Shown: piece by piece, positions 37,593 through 46,923 of the stretch
How the letters are laid out: each line of letters opens with the position of its first letter
Position numbering within the stretch: position 1 is the stretch's first letter
NCBI RefSeq assembly: GCF_027812955.1
Contig: NZ_JAPYZV010000004.1
Location: forward strand, 372,001-436,000
Direction of reading: 5' to 3'
Length of the DNA stretch: 64,000 bases
Origin: Pedococcus sp. 5OH_020
Lineage (GTDB): Bacteria > Actinomycetota > Actinomycetes > Actinomycetales > Dermatophilaceae
Position numbers and translations under genes: made by a program
The notes under the pieces: model-generated
What the model saw: the letters and a program-made list of their open reading frames with translations, nothing else
The model's database searches: none
What the model was told of the DNA's origin: nothing

Positions 37593-37598
37593 GGGCGG

Positions 37599-38372
37599 GT
37601 GACTGTCGCCACGCGCGTGATCCCCTGCCTGGACGTGGATGCCGGACGCGTCGTCAAAGGGGTCAACTTCGCGAACCTGCGTGATGCGGGCGACCCGGTG
37701 GAGCTGGCGAAGGCCTACGGGCAGCAGGGTGCCGACGAGCTCACCTTCCTCGACGTCACGGCCAGCAGCGGCAACCGGGAGACCACCTACGACGTCGTCC
37801 GACGCACCGCCGAGCAGGTATTCATCCCCCTCACGGTCGGGGGAGGCGTCCGTACCGTGGACGACGTCGACCGGCTGTTGCGGGCCGGGGCGGACAAGGT
37901 GGGCGTCAACACCGCCGCCATCGCTCGTCCGCAGCTGGTGCACGAGATCGCGGCCCGCTTCGGCTCGCAGGTCCTCGTGCTGTCAGCCGATGTCCGCCGC
38001 CGCCGCGACGACGCGGGACCAGCCAGCGGCGGCTTTGAGGTGACCACCCACGGTGGCCGCACCCGCACAGGCATCGACGCGATCGAGTGGTGCGTGCGGG
38101 CCGCCGAGCTGGGCGCGGGGGAGATCCTGCTGAACTCCATGGATGCCGACGGGACCCGTGACGGCTTCGACCTCGAGCTGATCGAGGCCGTGCGGTCCGA
38201 GGTCCGCGTCCCCATCATCGCCAGTGGAGGTGCCGGCGCGGTGGGCGACTTCGCGCCTGCCGTGCGGTCGGGCGCCGACGCGGTCCTGGCAGCCAGCGTC
38301 TTCCACTTCGGCGAGCTGACCATCGGCGCGGTCAAGCAAGCGCTGCGCCAGGACGGCATCTGCGTTCGCTAG
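37599..38372 (+). CDS. hisF: Imidazole glycerol phosphate synthase, cyclase subunit
   Basis: Uses ammonia from HisH to make imidazole glycerol phosphate and AICAR. The 257-aa TIM barrel starts [21 protein letters not shown] with catalytic Asp (CLDVD), then [21 protein letters not shown], a second catalytic Asp in [11 protein letters not shown], and [12 protein letters not shown] near 207. GTG 37599 is 6 nt after TACGCT. hisH is not in the window; the gene stands alone between convergent or divergent neighbours. Confidence 0.96.
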   Translation: MTVATRVIPCLDVDAGRVVKGVNFANLRDAGDPVELAKAYGQQGADELTFLDVTASSGNRETTYDVVRRTAEQVFIPLTVGGGVRTVDDVDRLLRAGADKVGVNTAAIARPQLVHEIAARFGSQVLVLSADVRRRRDDAGPASGGFEVTTHGGRTRTGIDAIEWCVRAAELGAGEILLNSMDADGTRDGFDLELIEAVRSEVRVPIIASGGAGAVGDFAPAVRSGADAVLAASVFHFGELTIGAVKQALRQDGICVR

Positions 38373-38395
38373 GGGGCCGGCCACCGCGCCGGTTG

Positions 38396-38420
38396 CTGGG
38401 CCGGCCATGCCGCCGGCCAG
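38396..38420. terminator. Hairpin between convergent hisF and DinB-fold gene
   Basis: CTGGGCCGGC (38396-38405) pairs with GCCGGCCAG (38412-38420), one bulged G, 6-nt loop. Lies in the 55-bp convergent gap, so it can serve both strands. Confidence 0.55.
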
Positions 38421-38427
38421 CTGTCCG

Positions 38428-39072
38428 CTACGAGAGCCCGACCGGAGACGTCCACAGGGCCTTGACGAGGTCGCTGCCGCCGGTCTCCTCGAGGGCCGCG
38501 ACGCGCCGCCGGCCGTATGCCGCGAGCAGCAGCTCCTCCGGCCGGCCCTGGAGCAGCACGGTGCCGAGCTCGGTCGCCGCTCGCGCCGGCAGCTCCTCAC
38601 CCTCGGGAGTCTGGAGCACCACCCCGACCGGGCTCCGCCGGAACAGCAGCCTGGCGGTCCGCCCCAGCGTCTTCCACACGGCCCGGGACTGCCGGGTGGA
38701 GAGCTCCCGGCGAGGTCCCGGCGTCTCGTCGCCCCGCAGGACGTCCTCGTGATGGATGAAGAGCTCCACGAAGTTGACCGTGTCGTCGATCGCCGGCAGG
38801 CGCGCGGGCGACCACGTCGGGGGCCCGGCACGCACGAGCTCCACGAGCTCCGGCCACGGCTTCGCGGCATACTGCGCCTGGCCCTTCTCGAGGCGTCCGG
38901 CCAGCGGCGACAGCCAGATGCCCGGTGCCAGGTCAGGGCGGCGGTCCCGGATGACGATGTGGGCGGCGAGGTCCGCGGCGGTCCACGGCGAGCAGAGGGT
39001 CGGTGCCTGCGGACCGTGGGCGAGGAAGGTGTCGCAGAGGGCGTCGCGCTCGAGCCGGGCGAGTTGGGTCAT
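38428..39072 (-). CDS. DinB/maleylpyruvate-isomerase-like metal-binding protein (TIGR03085 type)
   Basis: 214 aa from ATG 39072. The four-helix DinB-like pattern is visible: MTQLARLERDALCDTF, then W-T-A-A-D-L-A-A-H-I-V near residue 42, and FIHHEDVLRG near 110, giving a likely His triad for a metal. The actinobacterial members are linked to mycothiol-dependent reactions. Sits divergent from the ABC exporter genes (70-bp gap). Actual substrate unknown. Confidence 0.75.
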   Translation of the reverse strand: MTQLARLERDALCDTFLAHGPQAPTLCSPWTAADLAAHIVIRDRRPDLAPGIWLSPLAGRLEKGQAQYAAKPWPELVELVRAGPPTWSPARLPAIDDTVNFVELFIHHEDVLRGDETPGPRRELSTRQSRAVWKTLGRTARLLFRRSPVGVVLQTPEGEELPARAATELGTVLLQGRPEELLLAAYGRRRVAALEETGGSDLVKALWTSPVGLS

Positions 39073-39142
39073 GGCTGCCATCATGCCTGCCCCGTGAGAG
39101 GGTTGGATCTCCCCCCACCTCACGCACACCCGGAGGTCAGCC

Positions 39143-40969
39143 ATGTCCGTCGACGTCGCCCCGTCGCTGCGTCGCAGCCTGGGCATCGTGGCGGTCGGCA
39201 TCCGTCGGGAGCCGCGCTGGTTCGCCTTCGCCGTCGCGGGAAGCACCGTCTACGGCGTCATGACGGTGCTCACGGCCTGGGCTATCGGCAAGGTGACCCG
39301 TGAGCAGGTCCAGCCCGCCGTGGCGGCGGGGCACGTGAGCGCTCACCAGCTGCGGGTCATCTTCGCCTGGGTCGCCGGCGTCGTCCTGGTCAACGTCGTG
39401 GGCGTGGTGATCCGCCGCATCGCCGCCGGCTTCACGATGTACAACGTCGCTGCGACGTTCCGGCGCGAGGTCACCCGGCAGTACCTGCGTCTGCCGCTGT
39501 CGTGGCACCACCGGCACCCCTCAGGACAGCTGTTGTCCAACGCGAACGCCGACGTCGAGGCGACGTGGAACGTCTTCGCGCCGCTGCCGATGGCCCTGGG
39601 CGTGCTGATCATGCTCGTCGCCGGGATCGTCCAGATGGTCCTGGTCGACCCGGTGATGGCGCTCATCGGCCTCGCAGTCTTCCCTGCGCTCTTCCTGGCC
39701 AACGTGGTGTTCCAGCGATCCATGTCGCCGAAGGTGTCCCGGGCCCAGCAGCTGCGCGCCGAGGTCAGCGAGGTGGCCCACGAGAGCTTCGAGGCGGCGC
39801 TCATCGTCAAGTCCATGGGGCGCGAGGACGAGGAGGCGAGGCGGTTTGAGGAGGTCACCCGGCGCCTCCAGGCGGCCAACGTCGCGGTGGGCCGAACCCG
39901 GGGGACCTTCGACCCCGTCATCGAGGCCATCCCCACGCTCGGCACGCTCGCCGTCCTGGCCGTGGGGGCGCGTCAGGTCGCTTCCGGTGCGCTCCAGCCG
40001 GCCGCCGTGGTCCAGGTCGCGTATCTCATCTCCGTGCTCGCGTTCCCCGTCCGGGCGCTCGGCTGGGTCCTCGGTGAGCTGCCGCGGACCGTGGTCGGCT
40101 GGGACCGGGTCGACGCGGTGCTGCAGGCACGGGGAGAGCTGCCCTACGGCTCGGCGAAGCTGCAGCGCCACGGCGCGTCTGACTCGCGTCTGGAGGACGT
40201 CGACTACTCCTACGACATCGTCGACGAGGACGGCGTCGAGTCCAGGTTCCAGGCGATCCACGGCGTCAGCCTCGAGGTCCCCGCCGGTGCCACCGTGGCC
40301 CTCGTGGGGCCGACCGGCTCCGGAAAGTCGACGCTCACCAACCTCACCCTTCGGCTGGTGGACCCCGACCACGGCACGGTCAGCCTCGACGGTGTGGACC
40401 TGCGCGAGGTCCGGCGGGGAGGGGTGAGTGAGGTGGCCGCGCTCGTGCCACAACAGACGTTCATGTTCGACGACACGGTGCGCGGGAACATCGCCCTCGG
40501 CGCCGACTTCGACGACGCGCAGGTGTGGCAGGCGCTCGAGACGGCCCAGGCGACGGCCTTCGTCCGCGAGCTGCCACACGGCCTCGACACCAGGGTCGGG
40601 GAGCGGGGGGCGTCCCTGTCCGGCGGCCAGCGACAGCGCCTGGCCCTCGCCAGGGCGGTCATCCGGCGGCCCCAGGTCCTCGTCCTGGACGACGCGACCA
40701 GCGCCGTCGACCCTTCCGTGGAACAGGCGATCCTGGCCGCGCTGCGGTCCAGCAGCGACGGGACGACGGTGCTCGTCGTGGCCTACCGCATGTCGACCAT
40801 CACGCTGGCCGACCGCATCGTGTACATCGAGGCGGGCCGGGTCGTCGACCAGGGCAGCCATGACGAGCTACAAGAACGGTGTCCCGGCTACGAACGGCTC
40901 GTCACGGCGTACGTCCGCGAGGCGGCCGAGCGGGCTGCCATGGCAGCCGACGAGGAGGTCACGGCGTGA
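39143..40969 (+). CDS. ABC exporter half-transporter with degenerate ATP site
   Basis: 608 aa, six-helix transmembrane domain (to ~310) fused to an ATPase domain (~355-600). Walker A VGPTGSGKST and signature LSGGQRQ are normal, but the Walker B is VLVLDDATSAVD, with D517 where the catalytic Glu should be, and the H-loop reads VVAYRMST with Y548 instead of His. It is therefore the degenerate partner in a heterodimer with the next gene. ATG 39143 follows CCGGAGG. The lipid or drug substrate is unknown. Confidence 0.92.
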   Translation: MSVDVAPSLRRSLGIVAVGIRREPRWFAFAVAGSTVYGVMTVLTAWAIGKVTREQVQPAVAAGHVSAHQLRVIFAWVAGVVLVNVVGVVIRRIAAGFTMYNVAATFRREVTRQYLRLPLSWHHRHPSGQLLSNANADVEATWNVFAPLPMALGVLIMLVAGIVQMVLVDPVMALIGLAVFPALFLANVVFQRSMSPKVSRAQQLRAEVSEVAHESFEAALIVKSMGREDEEARRFEEVTRRLQAANVAVGRTRGTFDPVIEAIPTLGTLAVLAVGARQVASGALQPAAVVQVAYLISVLAFPVRALGWVLGELPRTVVGWDRVDAVLQARGELPYGSAKLQRHGASDSRLEDVDYSYDIVDEDGVESRFQAIHGVSLEVPAGATVALVGPTGSGKSTLTNLTLRLVDPDHGTVSLDGVDLREVRRGGVSEVAALVPQQTFMFDDTVRGNIALGADFDDAQVWQALETAQATAFVRELPHGLDTRVGERGASLSGGQRQRLALARAVIRRPQVLVLDDATSAVDPSVEQAILAALRSSSDGTTVLVVAYRMSTITLADRIVYIEAGRVVDQGSHDELQERCPGYERLVTAYVREAAERAAMAADEEVTA

Positions 40970-42747
40970 GCAGCACCATCGACGCGACCTCGCGCCTGGG
41001 CACGCTCGACACCCTGCGTCGGGGGGTCGACCTGTCGCCGGAGCTGCGCCGCGGCCTCGGCGTCACGCTCGGCCTGGCCGCCCTGACGACGGCCGGCCGG
41101 GTCGTGGTGCCCTTCGTCGTGCAGCAGACGACCGACCACGGGCTCCTCGGCAAGAACGGCCCGGACCCGGGCCTGGTCACCCGCGACGTCCTGCTGGCCC
41201 TCGTGGCCGTGGTCATCACCGCGGCATGCGCGTACGCGGTGAACGTGCGGCTCTTCCGGGCCTCGGAAGCAGGGCTGGCCTCCCTGCGGCTGCGGGGGTT
41301 CCGGCACATGCATGACCTGTCGATGCTGACCCAGAACAGCGAGCGGCGCGGCTCGATGGTGAGCCGGGTGACCTCCGACGTCGACACGATCAGCCAGTTC
41401 GTCCAGTTCGGGGGCATCATCCTCATCCTGAGCCTCGGCCAGATCGCCGTGGCCACCGCCCTGATGCTGTTCTACAGCCCGCTGCTCACGGCCGTCGTCT
41501 GGCTCTGCTTCGTCCCGCTGCTGTTCGTGATCCGTCGGTTCCAGACCATCGTGGGACGGGCCTACACCACGGTGCGCGAACGGGTCGGGGACCTGCTCGC
41601 CGCGGTCTCCGAGTCCGTGGTGGGAGCAGCGACCATCCGTGCCTATGGGGTGGAGGAACGGACCGCAACGCGCATCGACGAGGCCATCGAGGCGCACCGG
41701 GTCGCCTCCATCGGCGCGCAGGTCAGGTCCGTGGCCGCCTTCTCCTCCGGCCAGCTGGTGGCCGGCCTGACGCTGGCGGTCGTGCTCGTCGTGGGGACGG
41801 TCCAGGCGTCCGCGGGACACCTGACCCTCGGCAAGCTCCTCGCCTTCCTGTTCCTGGTCAACCTCTTCACCCAGCCGGTCCAGCAGGCGACCGAGATCCT
41901 CAACGAGCTGCAGAACGCCGTGGCCGGCTGGCGCCGGGTCATCGGGGTGGTCGACACCCCGGCCGACGTGGCGGACCCGGGCGAGGAGGGCGAGGTGCTG
42001 CCGCGTGGCCCCATCACGGTGGACTTCGAGGGTGTGTCGTTCGCCTACCCGGGCGGCGAGGAGGTGCTCCACGACATCGACCTCTCGATCGCGCCACGCT
42101 CGCGCGTGGCCATCGTCGGGGAGACCGGCTCGGGCAAGTCGACGCTGGCCAAGCTCCTCACCCGGCTGATGGACCCCACCCGCGGACGGGTGCTGGTCGA
42201 CGGGGTGGACCTGCGCCGGGTGAGGTTCTCGTCGCTGCGCGAGCGGGTGGTCCTGGTACCGCAGGAGGGCTTCCTGTTCGACGCCACCCTGCGGGAGAAC
42301 GTCCGTTTCGGCCGTCCGGGAGCGACCGACGACGACGTACGCCTGGCCCTGACCGAGCTCGGCCTCGACGCGTGGCTGTCCGGCCTGCCCCAAGGGCTCG
42401 CGACGGAGGTCGGGCAACGCGGCGAGTCACTGTCGGCGGGAGAGCGCCAGCTCGTCGCGCTCGCCCGCGCCTACCTCGCGGACCCCGACCTGCTGGTCCT
42501 CGACGAGGCGACGTCCGCTGTGGACCCCTCGACCGAGGTCCGCCTGCAGCGCGCCCTGGAGGGGCTCACCCGCGGACGGACGTCCATCGCGATCGCGCAC
42601 CGGCTCTCCACCGCCGAGGCGGCGGACGAGGTGGTGGTGGTGGACCGGGGCAGGATCGTCGAGCGCGGCCCGCACCGTGTCCTGGTGCGGCAGGGTGGGG
42701 TGTACGCCGCGCTGCACGCGTCGTGGGCGGCCCAGCAGCGCGGCTGA
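40966..42747 (+). CDS. ABC exporter half-transporter, catalytic partner
   Basis: 593 aa, transmembrane domain then ATPase with Walker [11 protein letters not shown] near residue 384, Walker [11 protein letters not shown] with the catalytic Glu, and a normal H-loop AIAHRLST. Its own signature is LSAGERQ rather than LSGGQ. Paired with the previous protein this gives one complete site (this Walker A/B with the partner's LSGGQ) and one degenerate site, as in TM287/288-type exporters. GTG 40966 overlaps the partner by 4 bp. Confidence 0.92.
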   Translation: MSSTIDATSRLGTLDTLRRGVDLSPELRRGLGVTLGLAALTTAGRVVVPFVVQQTTDHGLLGKNGPDPGLVTRDVLLALVAVVITAACAYAVNVRLFRASEAGLASLRLRGFRHMHDLSMLTQNSERRGSMVSRVTSDVDTISQFVQFGGIILILSLGQIAVATALMLFYSPLLTAVVWLCFVPLLFVIRRFQTIVGRAYTTVRERVGDLLAAVSESVVGAATIRAYGVEERTATRIDEAIEAHRVASIGAQVRSVAAFSSGQLVAGLTLAVVLVVGTVQASAGHLTLGKLLAFLFLVNLFTQPVQQATEILNELQNAVAGWRRVIGVVDTPADVADPGEEGEVLPRGPITVDFEGVSFAYPGGEEVLHDIDLSIAPRSRVAIVGETGSGKSTLAKLLTRLMDPTRGRVLVDGVDLRRVRFSSLRERVVLVPQEGFLFDATLRENVRFGRPGATDDDVRLALTELGLDAWLSGLPQGLATEVGQRGESLSAGERQLVALARAYLADPDLLVLDEATSAVDPSTEVRLQRALEGLTRGRTSIAIAHRLSTAEAADEVVVVDRGRIVERGPHRVLVRQGGVYAALHASWAAQQRG

Positions 42748-42755
42748 GCACACGG

Positions 42756-42761
42756 CACAAT
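42756..42761 (+). promoter_or_regulatory. Putative leaderless promoter -10 for hisI-trp
   Basis: CACAAT, 6 nt, GTG 42768. It is the only promoter-like element between the ABC genes and the trp cluster. Confidence 0.5.
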
Positions 42762-42767
42762 GGCCCG

Positions 42768-43145
42768 GTGACCTCCCCCGCAGTCCTCGACCCCGCCATC
42801 GCGGGGCGTCTCAAGCGCGACGTCCAAGGGCTGGTGGCTGCCATCGTGCAGCAGTACGACACCGGGGAAGTACTGATGCTGGGCTGGATGGATGACGAGG
42901 CCCTGCGCCGGACGCTGTCCGAAGGTCGGGTGACGTTCTGGTCCCGCAGCCGCGAGGAGTACTGGCGCAAGGGCGACACCAGTGGGCACGTCCAGCATGT
43001 GAGGTCCGTCGCCGTGGACTGCGACGGCGACGCTCTGCTCGTCAGGGTCGACCAGGTGGGAGCCGCGTGCCACACAGGCGACCGCACCTGCTTCGACGCC
43101 GGGGACCTCGGAGCCCGGGTGGCAGAGGTGGGCGACGATGCCTGA
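42768..43145 (+). CDS. hisI: Phosphoribosyl-AMP cyclohydrolase
   Basis: Third step of histidine synthesis. The 125-aa zinc enzyme has [48 protein letters not shown] and the zinc cysteines in [13 protein letters not shown] 42768 is close behind CACAAT. It overlaps trpE by 8 bp, a link between histidine and tryptophan genes common in actinobacteria. Confidence 0.96.
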   Translation: MTSPAVLDPAIAGRLKRDVQGLVAAIVQQYDTGEVLMLGWMDDEALRRTLSEGRVTFWSRSREEYWRKGDTSGHVQHVRSVAVDCDGDALLVRVDQVGAACHTGDRTCFDAGDLGARVAEVGDDA

Positions 43146-44691
43146 CGTGGGAGCAGACCTCTCGTTCGGCACGACGTGGCCCACCCTGGAGACCTTCGCG
43201 ATCCTGGCCAAGGACCGCCGGGTCATCCCGGTGGTGCGACGGCTGATGGCCGATGCCGAGACGCCCGTCGGTGTGTACCGCAAGCTCGCGAAGGACAGGC
43301 CCGGCACGTTCCTGCTCGAGTCGGCCGAGCACGGCGGCGTCTGGTCCCGCTACTCGATCGTGGGCGCGGGGAGCGGCGCCACGCTGACCGAGCGCGACGG
43401 CCAGGCGCACTGGGTCGGTGAGCCGCCGGTAGGGGTGCCGACCAGCGGGAACCCTCTCGACGCCCTTCGCGACACCGTCGTCGCGCTCGCGACCGAGCCG
43501 ATCGAGGGGCTGCCCCCGCTGACCGGCGGGATGGTGGGCGCCATCTCCTACGACGCCGTACGTCGCTGGGAGCGGGTGCCGCAGTCGCTGCCCGACGAGC
43601 TCCGGCTGCCCGAGATCACGATGATGCTCGCTACCGACCTCGCAGTGCTGGACCACGCCGACGGCTCGCTGCTGCTCGTGGCGAACGCGGTGAACTTCGA
43701 CGGCACCGACGAGCGTGTCGAACAGGCCTGGACGGACGCCGTCGCGCGGCTCGACGCCATGAGCAGCGACCTCGCCGCTGCGGCCCCCAGCACGGTGGCC
43801 ACGGTCGACCCGGAGGTGTTCCGGCGGGCGCGGACCGAGGTCCGCAGCAACGTGAGCCGGCAGGACTTCGAGCAGATGGTGGAGCAGGCGAAGGAGGACA
43901 TCCGCGCCGGCGAGGTGTTCCAGGTGGTGCTCTCGCAACGGTTCTCCACGCCGTGCCGCGCCGACGCCCTCGACGTCTACCGGGCGCTGCGCTCCTCGAA
44001 CCCCAGCCCGTACATGTACCTGCTGCGGCTGCCGTCGGGGGACGGCACGTCGTACGACGTGGTGGGCTCCTCCCCGGAAGCCTTGGTCAAGGTCACCGGG
44101 CGCCGTGCCATCACCCACCCCATCGCCGGCTCCCGCCCCCGGGGCAAGACGCCGGAGGACGACCTGCGGCTCGCAGAAGAGCTGCTGGCCGACCCCAAGG
44201 AACGTGCCGAGCACGTCATGCTCGTCGACCTCGGGCGCAACGACCTCCAGCGCGTGTGCGAGCCGGGCACCGTGGACGTGGTCGAGTTCATGAACGTCCG
44301 CCGCTACTCCCACGTCACGCACCTCGAGTCCACCGTGGTCGGGGACCTGCGGCCGGGACGGACGGCGTACGACGTGCTGGCTGCCACCTTCCCGGCGGGG
44401 ACGCTGTCCGGCGCACCCAAGCCCCGCGCGCTGAGCCTCATCGAGCACTACGAGCCGAGCCGACGCGGCATCTACGGGGGCGTCGTCGGCTACCTCGACT
44501 TCCACGGGGACCTCGACATGGCGATCGCCATCCGCACCGCCGTCGTCAAAGACGGCACCGCCCACGTCCAGGCAGGTGCGGGCATCGTCGCGGACTCCGT
44601 GCCAAGCGCCGAGTTCGAGGAGACCGTCAACAAGGCAGCGGCAGCCCTGCGGGCAGTCGCCACCGCCTCCGCGCTGCGGACCGTGCGATGA
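43138..44691 (+). CDS. trpE: Anthranilate synthase component I
   Basis: Converts chorismate and ammonia (from TrpG, not in the window) to anthranilate. The 517-aa protein has the tryptophan feedback site [10 protein letters not shown] near residue 58 (LLES), the [18 protein letters not shown] segment near 261, [14 protein letters not shown] near 363 and the catalytic [16 protein letters not shown] near 420. ATG 43138 lies within the end of hisI. Confidence 0.97.
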   Translation: MPDVGADLSFGTTWPTLETFAILAKDRRVIPVVRRLMADAETPVGVYRKLAKDRPGTFLLESAEHGGVWSRYSIVGAGSGATLTERDGQAHWVGEPPVGVPTSGNPLDALRDTVVALATEPIEGLPPLTGGMVGAISYDAVRRWERVPQSLPDELRLPEITMMLATDLAVLDHADGSLLLVANAVNFDGTDERVEQAWTDAVARLDAMSSDLAAAAPSTVATVDPEVFRRARTEVRSNVSRQDFEQMVEQAKEDIRAGEVFQVVLSQRFSTPCRADALDVYRALRSSNPSPYMYLLRLPSGDGTSYDVVGSSPEALVKVTGRRAITHPIAGSRPRGKTPEDDLRLAEELLADPKERAEHVMLVDLGRNDLQRVCEPGTVDVVEFMNVRRYSHVTHLESTVVGDLRPGRTAYDVLAATFPAGTLSGAPKPRALSLIEHYEPSRRGIYGGVVGYLDFHGDLDMAIAIRTAVVKDGTAHVQAGAGIVADSVPSAEFEETVNKAAAALRAVATASALRTVR

Positions 44692-45275
44692 GGGCGCCCC
44701 GGCCGACGTCGAAGCTCGCCGTCGTGCTGCTGGCCCTCGCCGGCGCTGGGGTGCTCCTGGCCAGCGGCGGACGCACCTGGGTCCGGGGAACCGTGGACGA
44801 CGCGGTGCTGGGAGCCAGCCGGGTGAGCGGCAGTGGCCGAGACGTGGCCTCCGGCGTCGTGGCGCTGGCCCTGGTGTCGGCGGCCGCCGCACTGGCAGCC
44901 ACCACGAGCGGGCCGGTAGTGCGCCGGGTGACGCTCTCCGTGCTGGGGCTGGCAGGGGTGGCGGAGGGGGTGCTTGCGGTCCGGATCCTGGCAGACCCGG
45001 CCCGTGCGCTCGGCGGGGTGGCGGCGCGAGCCGCTGGGCGTACCGGGTCGCTGGGGACGCATGCGACGGCGACGTCGTGGCCCTGGCTCTGCCTCCTCGC
45101 GAGCCTGCTCCTCCTCGCCTCGGCCGCCGGAGGGCTCGCCGGGTCCGGGCACTGGCGCGGCCTCGGAGCGCGGTACGAGACCCCCGCGGCCACGACGGCC
45201 GGAGCGCGGGGTCAGCGGGTCGCCAGCGACTGGGACAGGCTGGATGCTGGGGAGGACCCCACCGTCACCACCTGA
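44688..45275 (+). CDS. Trp-operon-associated integral membrane protein
   Basis: 195 aa, about four hydrophobic segments (LAVVLLALAGAGVLLASGGRTW, ASGVVALALVSAAAALAA, VTLSVLGLAGVAEGVLAVRI, WPWLCLLASLLLLASAAGGL), then a polar tail. The WV/GRTW after the first helix and its place right after trpE match the actinobacterial family of Trp-biosynthesis-associated membrane proteins (TIGR02234). ATG 44688 overlaps trpE by 4 bp. Role unknown; a tryptophan or indole transport aid is speculation. Confidence 0.85.
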   Translation: MRAPRPTSKLAVVLLALAGAGVLLASGGRTWVRGTVDDAVLGASRVSGSGRDVASGVVALALVSAAAALAATTSGPVVRRVTLSVLGLAGVAEGVLAVRILADPARALGGVAARAAGRTGSLGTHATATSWPWLCLLASLLLLASAAGGLAGSGHWRGLGARYETPAATTAGARGQRVASDWDRLDAGEDPTVTT

Positions 45276-45281
45276 CACAAT
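45276..45281 (+). promoter_or_regulatory. Putative -10 element before the HGxxPAAW gene
   Basis: CACAAT directly after the upstream stop codon. A transcript from it would carry the 14-bp repeats in its leader. Confidence 0.3.
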
Positions 45282-45331
45282 GGATATGGCACGTCGGCAC
45301 CGCTTCACCCCGGCGCGCCGCACCGCTAGGC

Positions 45332-45400
45332 CGAACATCAGCGCCCGAACATCAGGGCCCGAGCATCAGCGCCCGAACGTCACGCCCCGACGCCCCGCCC
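45332..45400 (+). repeat. Tandem 14-bp repeat upstream of the HGxxPAAW gene
   Basis: CGAACATCAGCGCC at 45332-45345, then CGAACATCAGGGCC (45346), CGAGCATCAGCGCC (45360), CGAACGTCACGCCC (45374) and a decayed copy to 45400. It ends ~16 bp before the start codon, next to GAGGAG. Confidence 0.9.
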
Positions 45401-45415
45401 GAGGAGCCACGCACC

Positions 45416-45673
45416 ATGGCAGAGCACGAGATCCACGAAGACCACGGCCACAACACCGCCATCTGGACGGCCGTGGGGATCATCCTCCTCGGCGCTGCTC
45501 TGTGCTCCTGGGCCGTGGTCGTCACGAGCGTGACGTTGTTCGTCATCGGCGCGGTCGTGTGCGTCGTCGGCGCAGTGGCCGGCAAGGTGCTCTCCATGGC
45601 CGGCTACGGCGCGAAGACCCTCGACGGGCCGGACGCCCCCGATACGCCGAAGAGCTCCGTCGGGGTGAAGTAG
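45416..45673 (+). CDS. Small HGxxPAAW-family membrane protein
   Basis: 85 aa with two adjacent hydrophobic helices (AIWTAVGIILLGAALCSWAVVV and LFVIGAVVCVVGAVAGKVL) after a His-rich start (EHEIHEDHGHN). The HGHNTAIWTAV stretch is a variant of the HGxxPAAW signature, lacking its Pro-Ala. ATG 45416 has GAGGAG upstream. Members are usually found beside trp genes in actinobacteria; function unknown. Confidence 0.8.
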   Translation: MAEHEIHEDHGHNTAIWTAVGIILLGAALCSWAVVVTSVTLFVIGAVVCVVGAVAGKVLSMAGYGAKTLDGPDAPDTPKSSVGVK

Positions 45674-45676
45674 GCC

Positions 45677-46093
45677 GTGTCCGTGGCGGCCCCGCTGTTG
45701 CGTGAGCAGCTGCGCGCGCCGCTGCTGACCGGAGCCGCAGGCGCGGCGCTGGCCGCTTCCGTCGTCCTGCACGACCCCCACGTGCCGGGGTCCTGGCCGG
45801 TCTGCCCGTTCCTGCGGCTGACCGGGGTGCCGTGTCCCGGCTGCGGGGGCCTGCGTGCGGCGCACGACCTGCTGACCGGCAGCTGGACCGCGGCCGCGTC
45901 CGAGAACGTCTATGCCGTCGTCACCGCCCTGCTGGTGTGCGGCGGCTATGTCGCCTGGCTGCTGGCGGCGTCCCAAGGGCGTCGGCCTGCCTGGGCCGAC
46001 AGGCTTCCTGTCGTGACGGCCGTGTGGGCCGCCGGTCTGCTGGTCTTCGGCGCAGCCCGCCTGCTCCCCGCGCTGTCCGTCCTGCGACCCTGA
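45677..46093 (+). CDS. DUF2752 membrane protein
   Basis: 138 aa from GTG 45677, 3 bp after the previous gene. It has the family motif [26 protein letters not shown] (Cys-Pro-x-Cys-Gly-Gly) between an N-terminal helix and two more hydrophobic segments. Conserved cysteines suggest a metal or redox role, not established. It lies in the trp cluster between the HGxxPAAW gene and trpC. Confidence 0.85.
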   Translation: MSVAAPLLREQLRAPLLTGAAGAALAASVVLHDPHVPGSWPVCPFLRLTGVPCPGCGGLRAAHDLLTGSWTAAASENVYAVVTALLVCGGYVAWLLAASQGRRPAWADRLPVVTAVWAAGLLVFGAARLLPALSVLRP

Positions 46094-46118
46094 CGCCGGC
46101 CTGCGGGGCTGCGCTGGA

Positions 46119-46124
46119 TAGCCT
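46119..46124 (+). promoter_or_regulatory. Putative leaderless promoter -10 for trpC-trpB-trpA
   Basis: TAGCCT, 7 nt, ATG 46132. No ribosome site. Internal promoter in the trp cluster. Confidence 0.55.
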
Positions 46125-46131
46125 GTGGCGC

Positions 46132-46923
46132 ATGGCCACAGTGCTCGACGACATCGTTGCCGGCGTCCGCGAAGACCTCGCGCGCGCCGAGGTCGCGACG
46201 CCTCGAGCGGAGATCGAGCGCCTGGCGTGGGCAGTGGCGCCGCCCCTCGACGCCGAAGCGGCGCTGCGCCGGCCTGGGCTGGGGCTCATCGCCGAGGTGA
46301 AGCGGTCCAGTCCCAGCAAGGGCGCCCTCGCCGCCATCGCGGACCCGGCCGCGCTCGCCGGGGAGTACGAGGCCGGCGGGGCCACAGCAGTGAGCGTCCT
46401 GACCGAGCGCCGACGGTTCGCGGGCTCCCTGGACGACCTGGACGCCGTGCGGGCCAGGGTGCGGGTCCCCGTGCTACGCAAGGACTTCATGGTGGCGGAC
46501 TACCAGCTCTACGAGGCACGGGCGCACGGTGCCGACGTGGTCCTGCTCATCGTCGCGGCGCTGGCCCAGCCGGACCTCGTCCGGATGCACGCCCTGGCCC
46601 GCCGCCTCGGCATGACCGCGCTCGTGGAGGTGCACGACGAGGAGGAGGTCTCCCGTGCCCTGGACGCGGGCGCCACGGTGGTGGGGGTGAACGCCCGCAA
46701 CCTCAAGACGCTCCAGGTCGACCGCGACACCTTCGGTCGCCTCGCCCCGCTGGTGCCCGACGGCTGCGTACGCGTGGCCGAGTCGGGGGTCGCCGGTCCC
46801 GCGGATGCCGCACGGTATGCCGCCGAGGGGGCCGACGCGGTCCTGGTGGGAGAGGCGCTCGTGAAGGGCTCGCAGCCCCGCCTGGCGGCGGCCGAGCTCA
46901 TCGCTGCGGGGGTACCGGCATGA
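46132..46923 (+). CDS. trpC: Indole-3-glycerol phosphate synthase
   Basis: Ring closure to indole-3-glycerol phosphate. The 263-aa TIM barrel contains [16 protein letters not shown] near residue 53 with catalytic Glu and Lys, [18 protein letters not shown] near 112, [13 protein letters not shown] near 183 and VAESGV near 213. ATG 46132 is 7 nt after TAGCCT. No trpD or trpF is seen; actinobacteria can use PriA (HisA/TrpF) for the latter step. trpB overlaps by 4 bp. Confidence 0.97.
   Translation: MATVLDDIVAGVREDLARAEVATPRAEIERLAWAVAPPLDAEAALRRPGLGLIAEVKRSSPSKGALAAIADPAALAGEYEAGGATAVSVLTERRRFAGSLDDLDAVRARVRVPVLRKDFMVADYQLYEARAHGADVVLLIVAALAQPDLVRMHALARRLGMTALVEVHDEEEVSRALDAGATVVGVNARNLKTLQVDRDTFGRLAPLVPDGCVRVAESGVAGPADAARYAAEGADAVLVGEALVKGSQPRLAAAELIAAGVPA

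Noticed and set aside
42748-43137. Tryptophan attenuator or leader peptide before trpE
   Set aside because: trpE begins inside hisI; there is no leader region and no run of Trp codons.
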